Source of the DNA: an uncultured Lachnospiraceae bacterium
GTDB taxonomy: Bacteria; Bacillota; Clostridia; Lachnospirales; Lachnospiraceae
Reading direction: 5' to 3'
Length of the DNA: 64,000 nt
Assembly (NCBI GenBank): GCA_944384025.1
Contig: CALWRS010000005.1
Location: 1 to 64,000 of the forward strand
Shown here: positions 58,348-64,000 of the stretch, one piece after another
How the letters are laid out: every line of letters starts with the position of its first letter
Numbering within the stretch: the first letter of the stretch is position 1
Translations under genes and position numbers: made by a program
The notes under the pieces: model-generated
The model's input: only the letters and a program-made list of their open reading frames with translations
Told to the model about the DNA's origin: nothing
The model's database searches: none

Positions 58348-59535
58348 ATGGAGGTTTATCTGGACAACGCTGCGACAACGCGTGCGGCAGAATCCGTTTT
58401 GCACGTTATGGGGCAGGTTCTGCGGGAGGATTACGGGAACCCTTCTTCCTTGCACCAAAAAGGAATGGATGCGGAGCGCTATGTGCGTCAAGCAAAGAAA
58501 ACTGTTGCCGAAGCGTTAAAATGTCAGGAAAACGAAATTATTTTTACGTCTGGCGGTACGGAATCCAACAACATGGCGCTGCTTGGAATCGCGCAGGCGA
58601 ATGGCCGCGCCGGGAAGCACATTATTAGCTCCTGCATTGAACATGCTTCCGTTTACCAGCCGCTGCTCTTTTTAAAAGAACTCGGATACGAAATCACATT
58701 CCTTCCGGTTGACCGAAACGGTCTTGTAGATTTGCAACAGCTTCGCGATGCGATGCGCCCCGATACGATTCTCGTTTCCATAATGACGGTAAACAACGAA
58801 ATCGGCGCGCTGGAACCGATTTCGCAGCTTGCAAAAATCGTGCACGACGCGAATCCGCATACGCTTTTTCACACAGACGCCATTCAGGCTTTTGGAAAGA
58901 TACCAATTCATCCAAAGCGTATTGGCGTTGACGCGCTGTCTGCAAGTGGGCACAAGCTGTTTGGACCAAAAGGCTCCGGCTTTTTGTTTGTGCGGAGCGG
59001 CGTAAAAATCCGGCCGTATTTGCTTGGCGGCGGGCAGCAAAAAGGAATGCGCTCCGGAACGGAAAATGTGCCGGCGATTGCCGGACTTGAAAGAGCGGTT
59101 TCTCTTTTCCTTCAGGAAGGGGAGGTACGGCGGGAAAAGCTGTATGCACTGAAAGAACGGTGGATTCAAAAAGTCAGCGAACTGCCGGGGACGAGAGTCT
59201 TTGGCATCTTTTCGGAAGACGAGAGCACGCCGCTTTCCGAGCGGATTCGAAAGACCGCTCCGCACATTGTAAGCGTTGGCTTTTCCGACGTTCGAAGCGA
59301 AGTTCTTTTGCACGCGCTGGAAGCAAAAGGCATTTATGTTTCTTCCGGATCTGCATGTTCTTCCAATCATCCGGCAATCAGCGGAACGCTTTCGGGAATC
59401 GGCGTTCCAAAGCCGTATTTGGACACGACGCTTCGCTTTAGCTTTTCGCATGAAAATACGTTTGAACAGATAGATTATGTTATTTCCTGCCTTTCGGAAC
59501 TGCTGCCGGTGCTTAGTCGTTTTCGTCGCGGATAG
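58348..59535 (+). CDS. Cysteine desulfurase (NifS/IscS-like)
   Basis: This 395-residue PLP enzyme takes sulfur from cysteine. It begins VYLDNAATTRAAESV, has GGTESNNMAL (about residue 70), the PLP lysine in SASGHKLFGPKGSGF (about 196-210), and the catalytic cysteine in SSGSACSSNHP (about 331-341). Placed directly before thiI, it most resembles NifZ of Bacillus, which supplies sulfur for tRNA 4-thiouridine. It could also serve the NifU-like scaffold at 6 kb. It begins three bases after the rsmE stop. Confidence 0.93.
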   Translation: MEVYLDNAATTRAAESVLHVMGQVLREDYGNPSSLHQKGMDAERYVRQAKKTVAEALKCQENEIIFTSGGTESNNMALLGIAQANGRAGKHIISSCIEHASVYQPLLFLKELGYEITFLPVDRNGLVDLQQLRDAMRPDTILVSIMTVNNEIGALEPISQLAKIVHDANPHTLFHTDAIQAFGKIPIHPKRIGVDALSASGHKLFGPKGSGFLFVRSGVKIRPYLLGGGQQKGMRSGTENVPAIAGLERAVSLFLQEGEVRREKLYALKERWIQKVSELPGTRVFGIFSEDESTPLSERIRKTAPHIVSVGFSDVRSEVLLHALEAKGIYVSSGSACSSNHPAISGTLSGIGVPKPYLDTTLRFSFSHENTFEQIDYVISCLSELLPVLSRFRRG

Positions 59536-59559
59536 GAAAACAGGGAGGTTTTTACTGGC

Positions 59560-60762
59560 TTGAAGGAGAATAAATATCGGGCTTTTTTAATTAAATACGC
59601 TGAGATAGGACTAAAAGGAAAAAATCGCCGTTTTTTTGAAGACTGCCTTGTTACACAGATTCGCACCAGACTGGAGCTTTTGGGCGAGTATTTGGTGACG
59701 AAGGAGCAGGGGCGCGTTTTTGTAGAGTGCCCGGAAGACTTTGATTACGAGGATACGGTTGCGGCTTTAAAAACCGTGTTTGGCATTGCGTCGTTTAGCC
59801 CGGTAGTAATTATCGATACAATCGCATGGGACACGCTTTTGCCTGTGGTAGGAAACTATGTAGACACGTTTTTTCCCGAGAAAAACTTCAGCTTCAAGGT
59901 GGAATGCAAGCGGGGAAATAAAGACTATTTTATGACTTCGCCGCAAATTTGCGTCGAGGTAGGAGCGTATCTTTTAAAACGTTTCCCTGAACTGCGCGTG
60001 GACGTGCATTGCCCGCAACACTACATTACTGTTGAGGTGCGCAACCGGGCGTATGTATATTCCGAAGTTATTGCAGGACCCGGCGGTATGCCGGTGGGCT
60101 CCAGCGGAAAGGCGATGCTGCTTTTGTCGGGCGGAATCGACAGTCCGGTGGCAGGGTATATGATTTCCAAACGAGGCGTGTCCTTAGATGCTGTCTATTT
60201 CCATGCGCCGCCTTATACAAGCGAGCGCGCGAAGCAAAAGGTTGTGGATTTAGCGGAAATTATAAGCGCTTATACCGGCCCTATACGCTTGCATGTTGTA
60301 AACTTTACGGACATCCAGATGTATATTTACGAAACCTGCCCGCATGAAGAACTGACGATTCTTATGCGCCGCTATATGATGCGCATTGCGGAAACAATCG
60401 CAAAAGAAACGGCATGCCTGGCGTTAGTTACCGGAGAGAGCATAGGACAGGTAGCAAGTCAGACGATGCAAAGCCTTCAGGCGACAAATGCGGTTTGTAC
60501 GATGCCGGTTTTCCGGCCGTTAATCGGGTTTGACAAACAGGAGATTGTAGAAATTTCCGAGAAAATCGGGACATACGAAACGAGTATTCTTCCGTACGAG
60601 GACTGCTGCACGATATTCGTTGCAAAGCATCCCGTTACGAAGCCGAGCATACGGGTAATCGAGCGCTCGGAGAAGCTGCTTTTTGGGAAAATAGAGGAAA
60701 TGGTAGATAAAGCGCTTCAGACAAGAGAAGTAATTTCCGTAGGAAACAAAACCCCGGAGTAA
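59560..60762 (+). CDS. thiI: tRNA 4-thiouridine synthase ThiI
   Basis: ThiI adenylates U8 of tRNA and inserts sulfur. The 400-residue protein has an N-terminal ferredoxin-like domain, THUMP (about residues 60-165) and the PP-loop ATPase with LLLSGGIDSPVAGYM (about 187-201). It lacks the rhodanese domain of the Escherichia coli enzyme, so the adjacent cysteine desulfurase probably hands sulfur over directly, as in Bacillus. The start is TTG 59560 after AGGGAGG. No thiamine genes are nearby. Confidence 0.96.
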   Translation: MKENKYRAFLIKYAEIGLKGKNRRFFEDCLVTQIRTRLELLGEYLVTKEQGRVFVECPEDFDYEDTVAALKTVFGIASFSPVVIIDTIAWDTLLPVVGNYVDTFFPEKNFSFKVECKRGNKDYFMTSPQICVEVGAYLLKRFPELRVDVHCPQHYITVEVRNRAYVYSEVIAGPGGMPVGSSGKAMLLLSGGIDSPVAGYMISKRGVSLDAVYFHAPPYTSERAKQKVVDLAEIISAYTGPIRLHVVNFTDIQMYIYETCPHEELTILMRRYMMRIAETIAKETACLALVTGESIGQVASQTMQSLQATNAVCTMPVFRPLIGFDKQEIVEISEKIGTYETSILPYEDCCTIFVAKHPVTKPSIRVIERSEKLLFGKIEEMVDKALQTREVISVGNKTPE

Positions 60763-60773
60763 TTACCCCGGGG
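60752..60773. terminator. Possible stem-loop at thiI end
   Basis: CCCCGG (60752-60757) pairs with CCGGGG (60768-60773), overlapping the thiI stop. A short T-rich stretch comes only after several other bases, so termination is weak or mixed. Confidence 0.4.
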
Positions 60774-60784
60774 AAATGCTTTTC

Positions 60785-61015
60785 TTAGTCCATATAAGGA
60801 GACAGTGTTTCCAGAATCTTGTCCATTTCTTTATCGTTGTGGATATTCAGCGTGATCGGTTTTGACAGGTCAAGGCTGAAGATACCCATAATGGATTTTG
60901 CGTCGATGACGTATCGGCCGGATACCAGATCAAAATCGGAATTAAATTTCGTGATATCGTTTACGAAATTCTTTACTTTATCAATGGAATTCAGTGTGAT
61001 AGATACGGTTTTCAT
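60785..61015 (-). CDS. HPr-like protein lacking the active histidine
   Basis: This 76-residue protein aligns with HPr of the phosphotransferase system. The regulatory Ser region is preserved (DAKSIMGIFSLDLSKPI, Ser about residue 41). The active-site stretch that reads GIHARPA in HPr is here shortened to IDKVKN, so the phosphorylatable His is missing. It therefore cannot carry phosphate from enzyme I. It resembles Crh of Bacillus in principle (Ser kept, His lost) and might be phosphorylated by HPr kinase to regulate CcpA. GGGGAGGA precedes the ATG. Confidence 0.85.
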   Translation of the reverse strand: MKTVSITLNSIDKVKNFVNDITKFNSDFDLVSGRYVIDAKSIMGIFSLDLSKPITLNIHNDKEMDKILETLSPYMD

Positions 61016-61048
61016 GTGAAATCCTCCCCGGAAAGTATTCTAATTCTT

Positions 61049-61077
61049 ATACTAGCCCGATAAAAAATAAAAGTCAA
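61049..61077 (-). promoter_or_regulatory. SigA promoter of the HPr-like gene
   Basis: On the minus strand TTGACT (61072-61077) and TAGTAT (61049-61054) are 17 bp apart. Confidence 0.75.
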
Positions 61078-61135
61078 TAATCAAAATTCTTTTTTTTCCT
61101 TTTGGGAGGAAAAAAGTGAAGATTGAGGTCGGAAT

Positions 61136-62524
61136 ATGCAAAATTATATAGAAAATCTGAGAATTGCCTATCTCTCCCTTGGCTGCAAAGTGAACGCCTG
61201 CGAGACTGCTTCGATACGCAGCCAGTTGGAAGCTTGCAAAAGCAGAACGGTCGGATTTCGGGAAATTGCGGATGTTTACCTAGTAAATACCTGCACAGTA
61301 ACGAATATTGCAGACAGAAAATCCAGACAGATGCTTCGCCAGGCAAAAAAACGCAATCCTTCCGCCATTGTCGTAGCAACCGGCTGTTATGTACAGGAGT
61401 TTTACGAGAACCACCAAGACGACGATACGATTGATTTACTTATTGGCAATCGCCGCAAACACGAAGTCGCCGCACTTTTACAGGGGCTTTTAGAGGCAAG
61501 AGCGTGTAAAAAGGAATTTCCGCGTGTCTTTGTTACGGATGAGCGCTCTTTGTGCGAATACGAGTCTATGGAGCACGCCGCTGCTACAGAAAAGACGCGC
61601 GCGTACATTAAAGTGCAAGACGGCTGCGATCAGTTTTGCAGCTATTGTATGATTCCTTATGCAAGGGGAAGAATTTCCAGTAGGACGCCGGAAGATGTGC
61701 AAAGCGAAGTGGAAGCGCTTGCAAAGAAAGGCTTTCAGGAATTTGTTCTGACAGGAATTCATCTCTCGTCGTATGGATTGGAGGACGCGTCGCCAAAAGA
61801 GCGGCAGTCGCTGTGCCGACAAGACGGCAAAGCGCCGCTGCTTGCCTTAATTTCTGCCATCGCAAGCATACCGGGCGTGCGGCGGATTCGCTTAGGGTCG
61901 CTTGAGCCGCGAATCGTAACGGAAAGCTTTGTTCAAGCGCTTTTTATGCAGCCGAAAGTCTGCCCGCACTTTCATCTTTCTTTGCAAAGCGGATGCGACG
62001 AAGTGCTGCGCGCCATGAACCGCAAATACACAACGGAGCAATACTTGCAAAGCTGCCGCCTGTTAAGAAAGTACTACAAGCAGCCGGCAATTACAACAGA
62101 CTTGATTGTCGGCTTTCCCGGCGAAACGAAGGAGCAGTTTCAAGAGACGGAAGCGTTTGTGCGTCGTTGCGCGTTTTCACAAATGCACGTATTTCCTTAT
62201 TCGCGAAGAAGAGGGACCGCAGCCGACAAAATGGACGGGCAGGTAAGCGAAGAAGAAAAGCAGCGTCGGGAACACCGGATGCTTATTGTCGCGCAGGAGC
62301 TTTCGGATTTGTACCGCCGGGAGAATGCGTTTAGGCAAACGGAACTTCTAACGGAAGAAAAGGCGGTTGTAGAAGGAAGAACATATTGGACAGGGCATAC
62401 GTTAGAGTATTTAAACGCGGCGGTTTTGGCAGAGGAGGGAATTGCGGAAAACCGGCTGCTTGCCGTGGAGATTACGGAAGAAAATGTGGGGAAGTACATT
62501 TTGGCGCGCAGGGTAAGGCAGTAG
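61136..62524 (+). CDS. mtaB: tRNA ms2t6A methylthiotransferase MtaB
   Basis: MtaB adds a methylthio group to t6A37 in tRNAs. The 462-residue protein has the N-terminal cluster domain ([35 protein letters not shown]), the radical SAM motif CDQFCSYC (about residue 163), and a C-terminal TRAM-like region. AGGTCGGAAT precedes the ATG. It follows the rsmE block, as mtaB (yqeV) does in Bacillus, although nifS-thiI and the HPr-like gene are inserted here. Confidence 0.96.
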   Translation: MQNYIENLRIAYLSLGCKVNACETASIRSQLEACKSRTVGFREIADVYLVNTCTVTNIADRKSRQMLRQAKKRNPSAIVVATGCYVQEFYENHQDDDTIDLLIGNRRKHEVAALLQGLLEARACKKEFPRVFVTDERSLCEYESMEHAAATEKTRAYIKVQDGCDQFCSYCMIPYARGRISSRTPEDVQSEVEALAKKGFQEFVLTGIHLSSYGLEDASPKERQSLCRQDGKAPLLALISAIASIPGVRRIRLGSLEPRIVTESFVQALFMQPKVCPHFHLSLQSGCDEVLRAMNRKYTTEQYLQSCRLLRKYYKQPAITTDLIVGFPGETKEQFQETEAFVRRCAFSQMHVFPYSRRRGTAADKMDGQVSEEEKQRREHRMLIVAQELSDLYRRENAFRQTELLTEEKAVVEGRTYWTGHTLEYLNAAVLAEEGIAENRLLAVEITEENVGKYILARRVRQ

Positions 62525-62552
62525 AAAATCCGCCTGTCGGAAGGGAATTCTA

Positions 62553-62581
62553 TTGCTATTTTCCAAAAGATGCGATAAAAT
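62553..62581 (+). promoter_or_regulatory. SigA promoter of ireB-ruvX operon
   Basis: TTGCTA (62553-62558) and TAAAAT (62576-62581) are 17 bp apart, 30 bases before the ireB start. It supports the start at 62613. Confidence 0.8.
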
Positions 62582-62612
62582 TACTACGATGGATTTAGAG
62601 GAGGAGCTTTCG

Positions 62613-62873
62613 ATGCAGGAAAATCAAGGAACACAATACTTCAAAGTTGAGAATCGACCGGAACAGTTTGTTCGAAATGTCATTGACACCGTTTACGTAG
62701 CGCTTGCGGAAAAAGGCTATAACCCGGTCAGTCAGATGGTAGGGTACATTATGTCGGGAGATCCGACGTACATTACCAGCCATATGAACGCCAGAAGCCT
62801 GATTGCAAAAGTGGAGCGGGACGAAATCATTGAGGAACTTCTGCGTGATTACATCGACCTGCATTTGAAGTAA
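62613..62873 (+). CDS. ireB: IreB-family regulatory phosphoprotein
   Basis: This 86-residue protein belongs to UPF0297/IreB. In Enterococcus IreB is phosphorylated by the membrane Ser/Thr kinase IreK and affects cephalosporin resistance. The conserved segments [26 protein letters not shown] (residues about 19-41, not quoted in full) and [14 protein letters not shown] (about 46-59) are clear. AGGAGG lies eight bases before ATG 62613. It precedes ruvX as in Bacillus (yrzL-yrrK). Confidence 0.93.
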   Translation: MQENQGTQYFKVENRPEQFVRNVIDTVYVALAEKGYNPVSQMVGYIMSGDPTYITSHMNARSLIAKVERDEIIEELLRDYIDLHLK

Positions 62874-62887
62874 ACCCGGAGGAGCGT

Positions 62888-63382
62888 ATGAAGCTGATGG
62901 GACTGGACTACGGTTCCGCAACCGTAGGAACGGCAGTGAGCGACGATTTGTTTTTGACTGCACAGGCCGTAGAAGTGATTCGAAGAAAACATGCGAATAA
63001 GCTTCGGCAGACGTATCAGCGGATTGAACAGCTGATTGCGCAGCGAAACGTAGATGCGCTTGTAGTAGGATATCCAAAGCATTTGGACAACTCCATTGGA
63101 GAACGTGCAAAGCTCTCCGAAGAGTTTGCCGATGCGCTGCGCCGAAGAACAGGTCTTCCCGTGATTTTGTGGGACGAACGTCTGACGACGGTAATGGCGC
63201 ACCGCTTTTTGGACGCTGCCGACACCGGTTGGAAGAAAAAACGCGAAGTAGTTGACCAAGTTGCTGCCGCAATCATTTTGCAGTCGTATATGGACTACTT
63301 GCGCGAACACGAAGAAGCAAGAAAGGAATTGGAGGAAGAGATCCGTGAGCGAAAAGGAACCGACAATTCGTTTTGTAACTGA
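62888..63382 (+). CDS. ruvX: YqgF/RuvX Holliday junction resolvase-like protein
   Basis: This 164-residue RNase H-like protein is implicated in 16S rRNA 5' end processing and as a putative junction resolvase. [16 protein letters not shown] (residues 4-19), [15 protein letters not shown] (about 60) and WDERLTT (about 98) carry the acidic catalytic set. GGAGGAG precedes the ATG. Its end overlaps the DUF1292 gene by 38 bases. Confidence 0.95.
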   Translation: MKLMGLDYGSATVGTAVSDDLFLTAQAVEVIRRKHANKLRQTYQRIEQLIAQRNVDALVVGYPKHLDNSIGERAKLSEEFADALRRRTGLPVILWDERLTTVMAHRFLDAADTGWKKKREVVDQVAAAIILQSYMDYLREHEEARKELEEEIRERKGTDNSFCN

Positions 63383-63605
63383 AGACAACGAAGTTGTCTT
63401 GTTTAACGTAATTTCAGAGACACGCGTGGGAGGTGTGAACTATCTGCTTGTTACGGAAAACGAGGAAGACGAAGAAACGTACATTTTAAAAGAAATTTCC
63501 GAAGAAGGTTCGGATATTGTATACGAAATGGTATCGGATGAGAAGGAGTTGCGAATTATCGCTGACGTATTTGAGGAGCTGCTGGAAGACGTCCAGATTG
63601 AGTGA
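63345..63605 (+). CDS. DUF1292 protein (YrzB-like)
   Basis: This 86-residue acidic protein of unknown function belongs to DUF1292. The characteristic parts are [23 protein letters not shown] N-terminus and [18 protein letters not shown]. The start is GTG 63345, behind GGAGGAAGAG within ruvX. The ireB-ruvX-DUF1292 trio is conserved across Firmicutes, which suggests a shared but unknown function. Confidence 0.9.
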   Translation: MSEKEPTIRFVTEDNEVVLFNVISETRVGGVNYLLVTENEEDEETYILKEISEEGSDIVYEMVSDEKELRIIADVFEELLEDVQIE

Positions 63606-63623
63606 AAAAAAGAAAGGATTTAT

Positions 63624-64000
63624 ATGAAACAAAAAAGTACAAGTCGAACACTAAAGATTATCCCGTTGGGAGGCTTGGAACAAATAGGAATGAATATCAC
63701 TGCATTTGAGTATGGGGATTCGATTGTAGTGGTAGACTGCGGACTAGCGTTTCCCGGAGAGGATATGCTGGGGATTGACCTTGTGATCCCGGATGTGACG
63801 TATTTAAGGGACAATTTAAGCCGCGTGAAGGCGTTTATTATTACGCACGGGCATGAGGATCACATCGGCGCACTGCCGTATGTATTAAAGCAAATTCCGG
63901 TTCCCGTTTACGGAACCCGCTTGACAATTGCGATTATCGAAAATAAGCTTAGCGAACATGTGATGCCAACGAAGACAGAGCTTTGCGTGGCAAATTACGG
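63624..64000 (+). CDS. Ribonuclease J (5' part, cut by window end)
   Basis: Only the first ~125 residues are present. MKQKSTSRTLKIIPLGGLEQIGMN and the beta-lactamase motif ITHGHEDHIGALPYV (about residues 71-85) identify an RNase J, a 5'-exo/endonuclease central to mRNA decay in Firmicutes. RNase J1 or J2 cannot be told from this part. AAAGGA precedes the ATG. It follows the DUF1292 gene by 18 bases. Confidence 0.93.
   Translation, partial: MKQKSTSRTLKIIPLGGLEQIGMNITAFEYGDSIVVVDCGLAFPGEDMLGIDLVIPDVTYLRDNLSRVKAFIITHGHEDHIGALPYVLKQIPVPVYGTRLTIAIIENKLSEHVMPTKTELCVANY

Overview
The window is a stretch of chromosome from a low-to-mid GC Gram-positive bacterium of the Clostridia, most likely a member of the Lachnospiraceae. 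This placement is inferred from four things. There are sporulation genes (gpr, spoIIP). There are Firmicutes regulatory devices: a T-box leader, a CIRCE/HrcA element, an ARG box, and SigA promoters with 17-bp spacers. There are typical Clostridia proteins: a GGGtGRT protein with a NifU-like partner, a 1400-residue acyl-CoA dehydratase activase, and an HPr homologue without the active histidine. The gene order in the second half matches the Bacillus comE-rpsT-lepA-dnaK block. Nearly all sequence is coding, genes are packed in operons with short overlaps, and I saw no insertion sequence, prophage or CRISPR array.

Layout. 1-9.3 kb: a membrane protein, a eukaryotic-type HisA, a T-box-controlled serS with a beta-helix acyltransferase-like protein and a KDG kinase; then a reverse operon of NifU-like scaffold plus GGGtGRT protein; then a class B sortase with a metallophosphatase. 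9.3-22 kb: the giant activase (reverse), a tiny LysM protein, pyrK-pyrD-pyrE-queA, then a reverse unit of a DUF1624-like membrane protein, argH and a LytTR regulator whose ribosome binding site lies inside a terminator-like hairpin; then hemolysin III and an amidohydrolase. 22-28 kb: a compact six-gene operon (iorA, iorB, PHP protein, HEAT-methyltransferase, nfo, phosphopantetheinyl transferase). 28-34 kb: argG (reverse), maf, argJ-argB-argD behind an ARG box, and a YdcZ-type transporter.

34-64 kb is the Bacillus-like housekeeping block: comEA, a two-component system, a GerMN lipoprotein, comEC, pssA-psd, holA, a decayed GH43 glycosidase, tRNA-Ser(CGA), an ACT/metallo-beta-lactamase protein, rpsT (reverse), gpr, spoIIP, lepA, hemW, a TIM-barrel protein, the CIRCE-controlled hrcA-grpE-dnaK-dnaJ-prmA-rsmE series with nifS and thiI following, an HPr-like protein (reverse), mtaB, ireB-ruvX-DUF1292, and the start of an RNase J gene cut by the window end.

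The main functional themes are arginine and pyrimidine synthesis, tRNA modification (queA, thiI, mtaB, HEAT-MTase), protein quality control and heat shock, sporulation, phospholipid synthesis, DNA uptake and repair, and anaerobic redox chemistry (IorAB, PyrK, activase). The most interesting points are regulatory hairpins that overlap start sites (LytTR gene, YdcZ gene), the mixed iorAB operon, the His-less HPr, the GGGtGRT pair, and the insertions into the otherwise ancient comE-dnaK gene order.
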